14,501 nucleotides of DNA, taken from the NCBI GenBank assembly GCA_025351545.1, contig JANXVQ010000762.1:1-14501 (forward strand), written 5' to 3'. Positions 7,027-14,501 of the stretch are shown piece by piece (positions within the stretch are counted from its first letter, which is position 1; each line of letters opens with the position of its first letter). Made by a program: the position numbers and the translations under genes. This DNA is from Spirosoma sp. Lineage in GTDB: Bacteria > Bacteroidota > Bacteroidia > Cytophagales > Spirosomataceae. Under the pieces are notes generated by a model. The model was not told where the DNA came from. It saw only the letters and a list, made by a program, of their open reading frames with translations, and searched no databases.

Positions 7027-8742
7027 ATGAATCGACGTAATTTTATTGAACGTTTATCTGTCAGTAGTGGAGCCGCCCTGGCAATTCCACTACTGACATT
7101 TTCAGCCTCTTATCAGGATCAAACGTTTACCCGGAAGGGTCAGGCTGAGCGGTCGGCCGATTTAGTGATTTCCGGTGGTGGACTGGGCGGTTGTGCGGCT
7201 GCGATGGCCGCCTTGCGGAATGGATTAAGCGTTATTTTGACCGAAGAAACCGACTGGATTGGTGGCCAAATGACCCAGCAAGGTGTGCCGCCCGATGAAC
7301 ATCAGTGGATTGAAACGCATGGCGCAACACAACTCTATCGCGACTTTCGCAAGGCCATTCGAAATTACTATATCCAGCATTATCCACTAACGGAAGCGGC
7401 TAAAATCCGCCCAAATTTAAATCCGGGCGATGGTGCAGTATCCAGGTTATGCCACGAACCGAAGGTAGCGTTGGCTGTTTTGCAACAGATGCTGGCCCCG
7501 TATCTGAGTTCTGGCCAATTAACATTACTGCTGGAATACAAAATTGTTGGCGCCGATGTCAGTGGCGAGAAGGTTCGTGCATTAAAAGCCATCAGTCGTA
7601 GAAGCGGAGCCGAAATTAGTCTGTCGGCACCTTATTTTGTTGACGCGACGGAGCTTGGCGACCTGCTGCCTCTAACTGGCACTGAGTTCGTTACGGGCAC
7701 CGAATCACAGCGGGATACGCGTGAACTGCACGCACCCGAAATAGCTGATCCGAACAATTGCCAGGCGTTTACGATGTGTTTCGCGATGGATTATGTGGCC
7801 GGGGCCAATCATGTAATGGACAAACCCGGAGAATATGATTTCTGGCGAAATTACTCGCCCAGGGTCACTCCGGTCTGGTCGGGGAAGCTGCTGGACTTAT
7901 CGTATTCGAATCCCCAAACGCTGGCACTCAAACAGTTGGGATTTCATCCCGAAGGCGTTAGTACGGGCAACAAGTTAAACCTGTGGAATTACCGCCGAAT
8001 TATCAGTAAGGCTAATTTCAAGCCGGGGGTATACTCGGGTGATATTTCCAGTGTAAACTGGCCGCAGAATGATTACATACTTGGGAATTTGATTGGTGCC
8101 AGCGATAAGGAGTTTAAAAAGCATGTTGACAAAGCCAGGCAGTTGAGTTTGTCCCTATTATACTGGCTGCAAACCGAAGCTCCCCGCCCGGATGGTGGAC
8201 AAGGATGGGCAGGACTACGGTTACGAACTGACATGATGGGTACCGAAGATGGGCTGGCAAAATATCCTTACATCCGGGAGTCACGTCGGATTAAGGCTGT
8301 GTTTACGGTTCTTGAAGAGCATGTCGGAGTAGATAACCGCGCCTTGATTACGGGTAAGAAAACGGGTAATACGGCTGCCGAATTTCAGGATAGTGTCGGC
8401 GTTGGGTATTATCACATTGATTTACACCCCAGCACAGGCGGCCATAATTACATTGATTTCGGGTCATTACCGTTTCAGATTCCGTTGGGCGCCTTGTTGC
8501 CGAAACGTATGGAAAATTTGCTGCCTGCCAACAAAAACATTGGCACAACGCATATCACCAATGGATGTTACCGTCTGCATCCTGTTGAATGGAGTATTGG
8601 CGAAGCCGTTGGATTACTGGTGGCGTATGCTCTCGATAAGAAGGTGATTCCGAGGGCCGTGCGGGAGAAAGAAGAGCTTCTCGATGGTTTCCAAAAAATG
8701 ATCCGTTCGCAGGGTATCGAAACCCACTGGCCGAAAGCGTAA
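7027..8742 (+). CDS. Exported FAD-dependent oxidoreductase (PF12831 type), Tat-like signal
   Basis: This 571-residue protein opens with MNRRNFIERLSVSSGAALAI, a twin-arginine (RRNFI) signal suited to exporting a folded, cofactor-loaded enzyme. The FAD-binding motif is canonical: SGGGLGGCAAAMAALRNG, with glycines at 50, 52 and 55. DWIGGQMTQQGVPPDEHQWI (about 77-96) and the C-terminal IPLGALLPKRMENLLPANKN block are characteristic of this family. It is a diverged paralogue of the upstream gene rather than a recent duplicate, since identity is largely confined to the FAD motifs. The 56-base gap and same strand suggest one operon. Expected location is the periplasm or outer face of the inner membrane. 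The reaction is presumably a flavin-linked oxidation; the substrate is not evident. The gene ends facing the esterase gene across a hairpin. Confidence 0.9.
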   Translation: MNRRNFIERLSVSSGAALAIPLLTFSASYQDQTFTRKGQAERSADLVISGGGLGGCAAAMAALRNGLSVILTEETDWIGGQMTQQGVPPDEHQWIETHGATQLYRDFRKAIRNYYIQHYPLTEAAKIRPNLNPGDGAVSRLCHEPKVALAVLQQMLAPYLSSGQLTLLLEYKIVGADVSGEKVRALKAISRRSGAEISLSAPYFVDATELGDLLPLTGTEFVTGTESQRDTRELHAPEIADPNNCQAFTMCFAMDYVAGANHVMDKPGEYDFWRNYSPRVTPVWSGKLLDLSYSNPQTLALKQLGFHPEGVSTGNKLNLWNYRRIISKANFKPGVYSGDISSVNWPQNDYILGNLIGASDKEFKKHVDKARQLSLSLLYWLQTEAPRPDGGQGWAGLRLRTDMMGTEDGLAKYPYIRESRRIKAVFTVLEEHVGVDNRALITGKKTGNTAAEFQDSVGVGYYHIDLHPSTGGHNYIDFGSLPFQIPLGALLPKRMENLLPANKNIGTTHITNGCYRLHPVEWSIGEAVGLLVAYALDKKVIPRAVREKEELLDGFQKMIRSQGIETHWPKA

Positions 8743-8749
8743 TAAACTA

Positions 8750-8787
8750 TCTGAACTACTCCCAATTCCTTCCAGAGGTAGTTCAGA
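8750..8787. terminator. Hairpin between convergent genes, possible bidirectional terminator
   Basis: TCTGAACTAC at 8750-8759 pairs perfectly with GTAGTTCAGA at 8778-8787 across an 18-base loop. It lies in the 61-base gap between the second FAD oxidoreductase (stop at 8742) and the minus-strand esterase (stop at 8804). There is no long T-tract on either side, only a moderately T-rich stretch when read on the minus strand, so termination is inferred from position more than from sequence. Confidence 0.5.
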
Positions 8788-8803
8788 CGCTAACAAAGCC
8801 CGG

Positions 8804-10600
8804 CTATTTGCCTTTCTGCGAAGTCTTCAGATACGGCTGAAGGGTTGCTACTAACCGGCGGTAGCCTTCGGCGTTGGGGTGTAGGCCATCCGTAAACAGG
8901 GACTCATCCACTTTGCCATCGGGCTTTACAAAAACAGCAACCGGCTGAACAAAGGTGATATCCAGTTCGCCCGTAATCTGGGTAATCGCTTCATTGAGTG
9001 CGGCTACCCGTTTCTCCTCATCCCGACGGGGTAAAATGCCAATTAGCAGGATGTCGGCGCTGGGTTGCCGGGCTTTTATCGCCTGTATGAGAAACTTCAG
9101 TCCGGCTACAATTTCGGCCTCCGAATTCGTGAAAATATTGTTGGTTCCAATCATAAGCACCACCTGAATGGCCGAGTATCCATCCAGTTCGCCATGATAT
9201 ACGCGCCACAACACATTCTCAATCCGATCCCATCCATACCCTAAATTTTGTACACCCAATGGTTCCATCACGGCATTCCAGGAATCACCGCCGTGGGCAT
9301 AGGGGCCTTTTGGTTCTCCGCCCCAGAAGTGAGTAATCGAATTGCCCATGAAAATGATTCGCGGTGGTTTCGCTTTCATCCGGGCCATAACATTTCGGTG
9401 GCGGGTTTCCCAATCGTAAATTCGGGCGTCGCGGAATTGCGTACGGGGTTTCATGGTTGAAAATGGTCCCACCGGCTCGTTCAAAATAGGACGAATAGCC
9501 CGTTCATAGGCATCGGCGTATTGCTGCATCCCTAAATCAGTCGGGTGCGTACCATCCACCATAGCATCCGGGTCCAGGTTGATTTGAGATTTCGGCAGCA
9601 GATAAAGTCCGTTGATACCTTCTCCTTTCAACTGGGCAAATGCCTGCCGTAACAATATATTGACTTCGTTATACAATTGCTGCCGGGTAGGATTAATGCC
9701 GCCATCGGTATAGCCCGCATGTTCAACCAATAAGATCGGGGTCGCTGGGCGCTTTTGCCGAAGTGTTTTTACTGATTCAAGAATTCGGGTTTTGATTTCG
9801 TCGGGTTTTATGCCAACTGTTGCAATCAGGTTAGGCAGGCAATCCAGCACATAAAGTTTTGCATCAATTTGCGATACAAAATCGACTACCTCTTTTTCGA
9901 GTCGGCCATTCCCCGAAAAGCCAAGGTTAATGAGGGGGCGATCCAGTTTTCGTCTTAAAATAGAAGTCCATGCCATACCCGGTCTGGACGCACAGGCTCC
10001 CTGCGCAATAGAGGTGCCATATACCACAATCGGCTTATCCATCCGAACTGGCAGCGGAGTAAGGGTAACACCTTTGGGAACACCAATTTCGAGCCACTGA
10101 ACGGAGTTGTATAATGGTAGAAACAAGCGAAATTCGCGTCCTTTCTGATGGTACGTATCGTTGGGTTCCTGATTGGCAAAGCGATACTGGATTGTATCGC
10201 CGAAAGTATATTTTCCGGCGCACCACAGCCAGTCGCCATCACTGTTACCTGCATATAAATCAATGCCACTGACGCCCGTAGCAGGCATATGCGGCAGCGC
10301 CTGCTTACCACCTACTTTATAGCGTACCACAATCTGGTCGGTGCTGGCCCTAAACCGAATCATCAGCCCAGCCGAATTGTGCGACAAATTCCAGACTTCT
10401 TTGCGAACACTTTTTTCGGCTATGGCGGGTAAACGGTCGTATGGATTTTGTATATCTTTACCAGTCCAGGCCTGGCCTTCAATAACGGGAAAATCGGTTT
10501 GTGCCGGATTCCACCATACATACTCAACGGGCGTTTGAGCAACAGCAATCAAACTTTCGATACAAATCAGAAAGAAACAGAGCACCAACTTTTTATTCAT
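8804..10600 (-). CDS. Secreted double SGNH/GDSL esterase (GxDLY domain + two hydrolase domains)
   Basis: This 598-residue protein has a signal peptide (KKLVLCFFLICIESLIAVAQ, cleavage near 22). An N-terminal beta-sandwich (about 25-185) contains GIDLY at 112-116, the GxDLY signature that precedes SGNH hydrolases of the PF14607/PF14606 type. The first hydrolase domain (about 190-375) has YGTSIAQG with nucleophile Ser197, DCLPN at 253-257, and DGTHP with Asp349/His352. A second SGNH domain (about 410-592) has FMGNSIT with Ser421, GTNN at 485-488, and DGLHP with Asp571/His574. Both catalytic sets look intact. Such enzymes remove acetyl or other acyl groups from glycans or similar esters, acting outside the cytoplasm. 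It is transcribed away from the SusC/SusD genes and towards the FAD oxidoreductases, which suggests but does not prove a shared substrate. Confidence 0.92.
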   Translation of the reverse strand: MNKKLVLCFFLICIESLIAVAQTPVEYVWWNPAQTDFPVIEGQAWTGKDIQNPYDRLPAIAEKSVRKEVWNLSHNSAGLMIRFRASTDQIVVRYKVGGKQALPHMPATGVSGIDLYAGNSDGDWLWCAGKYTFGDTIQYRFANQEPNDTYHQKGREFRLFLPLYNSVQWLEIGVPKGVTLTPLPVRMDKPIVVYGTSIAQGACASRPGMAWTSILRRKLDRPLINLGFSGNGRLEKEVVDFVSQIDAKLYVLDCLPNLIATVGIKPDEIKTRILESVKTLRQKRPATPILLVEHAGYTDGGINPTRQQLYNEVNILLRQAFAQLKGEGINGLYLLPKSQINLDPDAMVDGTHPTDLGMQQYADAYERAIRPILNEPVGPFSTMKPRTQFRDARIYDWETRHRNVMARMKAKPPRIIFMGNSITHFWGGEPKGPYAHGGDSWNAVMEPLGVQNLGYGWDRIENVLWRVYHGELDGYSAIQVVLMIGTNNIFTNSEAEIVAGLKFLIQAIKARQPSADILLIGILPRRDEEKRVAALNEAITQITGELDITFVQPVAVFVKPDGKVDESLFTDGLHPNAEGYRRLVATLQPYLKTSQKGK

Positions 10601-10630
10601 AGACCAGAATCGAGTAGGGGAATAAAGTTC

Positions 10631-10710
10631 AGCCGGAATAGCTAATTGGATAGATTAGTAGCCTGACTATCCACTTTCTAAAGAGTTTCCGCCAGCTAAT
10701 CTAACCGGCT
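10631..10710 (-). repeat. Nested inverted repeats in the esterase leader
   Basis: AGCCGG (10631-10636) pairs with CCGGCT (10705-10710). Inside these, TAGATTAG (10651-10658) pairs with CTAATCTA (10696-10703). A competing 7-bp pair, TGGATAG (10647-10653) with CTATCCA (10667-10673), overlaps the inner arm, so the two inner structures are mutually exclusive. It lies 31-110 bases upstream of the esterase start on the minus strand, where it could fold in the mRNA leader or serve as a protein-binding site. Confidence 0.4.
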
Positions 10711-10824
10711 TGTTATAAAGTAAGGCATTGATGGCTCACTCCGGTTCTTACGCTTAATCGATACGGGGTTGTGGTTGATTGATATGTTGGATAAAGTGTC
10801 GATAAATAACCCTTAAAGTTACTT

Positions 10825-10875
10825 TTTATAAACTATTTATATGATAAAGAATATACCTGAAAGATAGTTTATAAA
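10825..10875. repeat. 12-bp inverted repeat upstream of susC
   Basis: TTTATAAACTAT at 10825-10836 is the exact reverse complement of ATAGTTTATAAA at 10864-10875, with a 27-base spacer. The arms are centred 39 bases apart, roughly four helical turns, and the downstream arm ends 42 bases before the predicted -33 element. This geometry suits a dimeric or looping regulator, although AT-richness raises the chance of coincidence. Confidence 0.5.
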
Positions 10876-10917
10876 TTTTTTGATTAATTGGTCGATTGTT
10901 ATGTTAAATTCTGCAAT

Positions 10918-10947
10918 TTGCTATTTAATAGGTATTTTCTATTTTTC
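10918..10947 (+). promoter_or_regulatory. Candidate Bacteroidota-type promoter of susC
   Basis: A -33 TTG (10918-10920, part of TTTG) is separated by exactly 19 bases from TATTTTTC (10940-10947), a 7-of-8-base match to the Bacteroidota -7 element TAnnTTTG. Transcription would begin near 10953-10956, giving a leader of about 20 bases before the ATG at 10975. The call rests on consensus and spacing only. Confidence 0.5.
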
Positions 10948-10974
10948 TTGTCTACTTAAACCTCACTTATAACT

Positions 10975-13900
10975 ATGCTTAAACATGTATTTTTTTGTAT
11001 TTTGCTGGTAATCACTGCGGCTGGATCACTCTGGGCGCAGAACCGACAAATAACGGGTATCCTGCGAGATGATCAGGGACAGGCCATATCCGGAGGGAAC
11101 GTGGTCATTAAGGGCACCACACGGGGTACTACGACTGATGCTGTCGGCGAATTTCGACTGACAGTACCCACCGAAAATACTGTACTGACAATTTCTTCGG
11201 TAGGGAATGTAGCGAAAGATGTATCACTATCACCGGGACAAACTCAGGTTACTGTAGTATTAGTGTCCGATGATCGTTTGCTGGGCGAAGTTGTAGTAAC
11301 TGCATTAGGCATTAAGCGGGAAGCAAAGGCGCTGAGCTATGCCACCCAGACAATCAAGCCTGCCCAGATTAATGAAGTACGGGATGGTAACGTGCTGAAT
11401 ACGTTGCAAGGCAAAATTGCCGGAGCCTACATTACCCAGGGTTCGGGTGGGCCGGGTACAGGATCGCGTATTGTACTGCGCGGAAACCGATCTATTCAGG
11501 GTACGAACAATGCCCTGATGGTTGTCGATGGTGTTCCGATCAACAACAGCACGTTTGGGCAGGCCACCAGCGATTTCGGTAGCGTGGCCAACTCGGATGG
11601 TGCATCGAACATCAATCCCGACGATATTGAAAATGTAACGGTACTGCGCGGAGCATCGGCTGCCGCACAATATGGTAGTCAGGCGGCCAACGGCGTAATT
11701 CTCATTACGACGAAACGCGGAAAAGCAGGTCGGGTTTCTGTTGATGTGAACTCCGGTGTTTCGGTCGATAAAGCATTTGCGTTGCCATCCGTGCAGAATC
11801 AGTACGGGCAGGGCATTGGTGGAAAGCTGGACCCTGCGGTTGGTGCTAGCTGGGGGGCGGCCATGACGGGTCAGGCCTATACAAACTATCTTGGCCAATC
11901 GGATACGTATTCGGCTCAGCCTAACAACATTCGTGATTTCTTCCGCACAGCCGTGAGTTTTAATAACTCTATCGGCATAACGGGTGGGTCAGATCGGTCG
12001 CAGACTTATTTGTCCTATACGAACAATTCGCTACAGGGAACGATACCGGGTAATGATCTAACTCGCCACACCATCAACTTACGGTTGTCGAACCAGATCA
12101 GTTCGAAGTTATCGACTGATGCAAAAATAACGTACATTAATCAGTCGGTTGTCAATAAGCCCCGAACGGGCGAAGAAAACGCGCCGGTGATTGACCTTTA
12201 CCAGATTCCACGGAACGTTGGTTTGAGTACGGCTCAAAATTATGCAGCGCCCAATTCGTTCGGTCTGTCAACACCAACCGCCTGGCCGTCCACGCTGTCG
12301 TCTATTTATCAGAATCCTTACTGGATGACCAACCAGACGGCCCTTAATCAATATCGAGACCGTGTAATTGGGTTCGTTCTGGCGAAGTATCAACTGACGC
12401 CCTTCCTGAGTATTCAGGGCCGGGCTAACCTCGATAAATACTTCGATAAAAACGAAGAAAGCTATTCGCAGGGAACAATTTTGTGGGCCAATCAGGCGGG
12501 TGGTAAATTCTCCCGGAATAATATCGTCAATACCCAAAGCTGGTATGACCTGTTAATAGAAGGGAAAAATAAACTTAGCCGCGACTTCACCATCGATTAT
12601 CAGGGCGGGGCCATTATTCAGGATACACGCTACCAATCGACCAATGCTACGGCAAATGGGCTAAATGTGCCAAACAAGTTCAATTTGAATTTTGGTACCA
12701 ACCAGACGCTAGCCGATGATTTTTCGCGTGTTCAGACACAATCTCTGTTTGGTCAGGCATCGCTGGCCTGGCGGGACGCTATTTTTGTGAACGCCAGTTT
12801 GCGTAACGACTGGTCATCTACCTTACCAAAACCGTATTCGTTCCTGTATCCATCGGTAGGTGCTTCAGTGGTGTTATCGGATTTATTGAAACTCTCAGGG
12901 CCACTGTCGTTCCTGAAGATCAATGGATCATTTGCACAGGTGGGTAACGGAGCTTCCCCGTATTTGTTACAGACAAATTACTCCTACGGTCAGGGAGCCG
13001 GGTCTGGGTTTATTAGCCGCGATGGCACACAGGCTATTGGTAATTTGAAGCCTGAGATTACGAAAAGTCTGGAAGTTGGCATCGAAGCTCGTTTCCTTAG
13101 CAATCGCCTTGGCGCAACTGTTACAGCCTATAAAACGAACTCGATTAACCAGTTGCTGCAACTAGGCCTGGCACCCGCTTCGGGATTCAGCAATCAGTAC
13201 ATCAACGCGGGCGACATCCGTAACATGGGTCTTGAAGTCGTAATCAATGGAACGGCTATCAAAACAGATCGTTTCACCTGGGATCTGGCGCTTAATATGG
13301 GCCTGAACCGGAACAAAATCATCAGCCTATCGCCCGATATTAAAACGGCGTTTCTGGCAGGCGGCTTTGGTCGGTCGGCGTCACCCATTGTGCAGGAAGG
13401 CGGGTCATACGGTGATATCGTATCCTATCGTTGGCAGAAAGATGCTGCTACTGGTCAGTATTTGATTGGTTCTCAGTCAACTAGTACGGCTGTTTCAGAG
13501 GCATCGGTTGCTTCTACCGGATTACCTGTTGCTACGAAAAATCAAGAGCTTATTGGAAATTTCAACCCAAAGATGCTCCTGGGCTTAACAAATACGTTCA
13601 CGTATAAGGGCTTTTCACTCCGCGTACTGGTCGATGGCCGGTTTGGCGGCATTGCCGTATCGGGCACCGAAATGAACCTGGCCTTCAGTGGTATTCCGGA
13701 AGTAACGACTCAGAATCGGGCCGGTGGCTGGATACTGCCGGGTGTTACGGCTGGTGTTGCCGGTGCAGATGGCGTAACGGTAATAGGTGCAGGCAAAGCC
13801 AATGCTACGGCTATTACGGCTGAGCAATTCTGGCAGAAGGTATCGGGCAAACGTTACGGCTGGGGCGAATTTTTTGCCTATGATGCAACCAACGTCCGCG

Positions 13901-14157
13901 TTCGTGAACTGTCGATTGGCTACGGACTTCCGGTGCCGTCGAACTTCTTCATTAAGTCGGCACGGCTATCGTTCGTAGCTCGTAATCTGTTCTGGATTTA
14001 TCGGGGTAGTTCCATTCTGGATATTCCCGGCATCGGTAAACGTAAGATGTGGTTTGATCCGGACATGAACATTAGCAATGGTAACTTTCAAGGCGTGGAA
14101 TACGGTACACTACCCTCAAATCGCACGCTCGGTCTGAATCTGAAACTTTCTTTTTAA
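10975..14157 (+). CDS. SusC/RagA-family TonB-linked outer membrane receptor
   Basis: This 1,060-residue protein is full length for the family. A signal peptide (HVFFCILLVITAAGSLWAQ) is cleaved near residue 22. Residues about 25-98 form a carboxypeptidase-regulatory-like beta-sandwich (ITGILRDDQGQAISGGNVVI). A TonB-box-like segment lies around LGEVVVTALGIKREAKALSY (103-122). The plug domain (about 120-250) carries the SusC hallmarks LRGNRSIQGTNNALMVVDGV and VILITTKRGKAG. The rest is a 22-strand-type beta-barrel ending in a terminal Phe (LNLKLSF), as required for outer-membrane assembly. It forms a complex with the downstream SusD lipoprotein and imports oligomers using TonB energy. The substrate cannot be read from sequence. 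There is no Shine-Dalgarno sequence, as is usual for the phylum. No sigma/anti-sigma pair or hybrid sensor is visible next to it. Confidence 0.97.
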   Translation: MLKHVFFCILLVITAAGSLWAQNRQITGILRDDQGQAISGGNVVIKGTTRGTTTDAVGEFRLTVPTENTVLTISSVGNVAKDVSLSPGQTQVTVVLVSDDRLLGEVVVTALGIKREAKALSYATQTIKPAQINEVRDGNVLNTLQGKIAGAYITQGSGGPGTGSRIVLRGNRSIQGTNNALMVVDGVPINNSTFGQATSDFGSVANSDGASNINPDDIENVTVLRGASAAAQYGSQAANGVILITTKRGKAGRVSVDVNSGVSVDKAFALPSVQNQYGQGIGGKLDPAVGASWGAAMTGQAYTNYLGQSDTYSAQPNNIRDFFRTAVSFNNSIGITGGSDRSQTYLSYTNNSLQGTIPGNDLTRHTINLRLSNQISSKLSTDAKITYINQSVVNKPRTGEENAPVIDLYQIPRNVGLSTAQNYAAPNSFGLSTPTAWPSTLSSIYQNPYWMTNQTALNQYRDRVIGFVLAKYQLTPFLSIQGRANLDKYFDKNEESYSQGTILWANQAGGKFSRNNIVNTQSWYDLLIEGKNKLSRDFTIDYQGGAIIQDTRYQSTNATANGLNVPNKFNLNFGTNQTLADDFSRVQTQSLFGQASLAWRDAIFVNASLRNDWSSTLPKPYSFLYPSVGASVVLSDLLKLSGPLSFLKINGSFAQVGNGASPYLLQTNYSYGQGAGSGFISRDGTQAIGNLKPEITKSLEVGIEARFLSNRLGATVTAYKTNSINQLLQLGLAPASGFSNQYINAGDIRNMGLEVVINGTAIKTDRFTWDLALNMGLNRNKIISLSPDIKTAFLAGGFGRSASPIVQEGGSYGDIVSYRWQKDAATGQYLIGSQSTSTAVSEASVASTGLPVATKNQELIGNFNPKMLLGLTNTFTYKGFSLRVLVDGRFGGIAVSGTEMNLAFSGIPEVTTQNRAGGWILPGVTAGVAGADGVTVIGAGKANATAITAEQFWQKVSGKRYGWGEFFAYDATNVRVRELSIGYGLPVPSNFFIKSARLSFVARNLFWIYRGSSILDIPGIGKRKMWFDPDMNISNGNFQGVEYGTLPSNRTLGLNLKLSF

Positions 14158-14175
14158 CTCGAAACTATCGTCAAT

Positions 14176-14501
14176 ATGACTTCCTATAAAACGCTATTGC
14201 GGCAGACTATTGTGGCGGCTAGTCTATCGGTCCCCATGTTCTGGGCTACTGGCTGCACCAAGAATTTCGATGAAATTAACACCAATAAAACCAAGATAAC
14301 CATCATTGGTGCGGGCGAGATTCCTTACTTGTTTTCGAAAGCGCAGTCGGCCGCAACGCTCCCAGGTGGCAATTATCAGGTCGGGCAAAATCTATTTTCC
14401 GATCAGTATGCGCAGTATTTTGCCTGTGTCGCTACGTATTTTCCGTCTGATCGGTTTGTGATTCGGATGGACTGGCTAGGTGGCCCCTGGACGTCTATAT
14501 A
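14176..14501 (+). CDS. SusD/RagB-like outer membrane lipoprotein, truncated by the window end
   Basis: ATG at 14176 lies 18 bases after the SusC stop and opens a frame that runs off the window after 108 codons. The N-terminus has Lys and Arg residues, a hydrophobic stretch, and a lipobox-like ATGC with Cys27 as the lipidation site. The mature part begins TKNFDEINTNKT, and is followed by IPYLFSKAQSAAT and by QVGQNLFSDQYAQYF, characteristic of the SusD-like group often placed in PF12771. SusD proteins form the lid that captures substrate over the SusC barrel at the cell surface. Gene order and spacing indicate co-transcription with SusC. The TPR-like helices and the C-terminus are outside the window. 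Confidence 0.93.
   Translation, partial: MTSYKTLLRQTIVAASLSVPMFWATGCTKNFDEINTNKTKITIIGAGEIPYLFSKAQSAATLPGGNYQVGQNLFSDQYAQYFACVATYFPSDRFVIRMDWLGGPWTSI

Larger units (their letters stand above)
10601..10974. other. Divergent intergenic region between esterase and susC
   Basis: This 374-base gap must hold promoters for both the minus-strand esterase and the plus-strand SusC gene. The half next to the esterase contains nested inverted repeats (10631-10710). The half next to SusC becomes strongly AT-rich and contains a 12-bp inverted repeat and a promoter candidate. No small gene is evident. Confidence 0.6.

Noticed and set aside
11305..11898. 197-codon minus-strand reading frame opposite the SusC plug domain
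   Set aside because: It overlaps the most conserved SusC motifs; length comes from codon-usage mirroring, and the product is rich in Arg, Cys and Asn with no known fold.

Overview
The window looks like chromosomal DNA of a Bacteroidota member, most likely a Cytophagales bacterium of the Spirosoma type. The evidence is a SusC/RagA TonB-linked receptor followed 18 bases later by a SusD-like lipoprotein, secreted SdrD-B and Ig-like adhesins, signal peptides ending in A-Q, almost no Shine-Dalgarno sequences, and a plausible Bacteroidota promoter (TTG, 19-base spacer, TAnnTTTC). The genus is an inference from style, not from a database match. I see no rRNA, tRNA, CRISPR array, transposase or phage gene.

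Layout. (1) Bases 2-109 are the last 35 codons of a short-chain dehydrogenase/reductase. (2) Bases 110-1281 are non-coding as far as I can tell, with a very AT-rich core (about 22% G+C over 841-1080 by hand count). (3) Bases 1282-4929 are one continuous reading frame for a large secreted adhesin: signal peptide, SdrD-B domain, propeller-like middle, second SdrD-B domain, four Ig-like repeats and a Cys-rich tail. A single in-frame TGA at 3691-3693 cuts it in two. A strong intrinsic terminator (4957-4993) follows. (4) Bases 4941-5152 carry a cluster of short repeats and a perfect 14-bp hairpin. (5) Bases 5234-8742 hold two tandem exported FAD-dependent oxidoreductases of the PF12831 type; one has a Sec-like and the other a Tat-like signal. 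(6) On the minus strand, 8804-10600 encodes a secreted double SGNH/GDSL esterase with two complete active sites. (7) After a divergent intergenic region with inverted repeats and a promoter candidate, 10975-14157 encodes a full-length SusC and 14176 to the window end a truncated SusD.

How the genes may work together. The SusC/SusD pair should bind and import an oligomeric or glycan-like nutrient across the outer membrane. The exported double esterase could remove acyl groups, and the two exported flavoproteins could oxidise a substrate. Together they resemble a polysaccharide-utilisation-type locus, but no glycoside hydrolase or polysaccharide lyase is visible, so the shared substrate is inference. 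The adhesin has its own terminator and is probably a separate unit. The observations most worth checking are the in-frame stop in the adhesin, the Sec/Tat mismatch of the paired flavoproteins, the double-active-site esterase and the repeat cluster near 5100.
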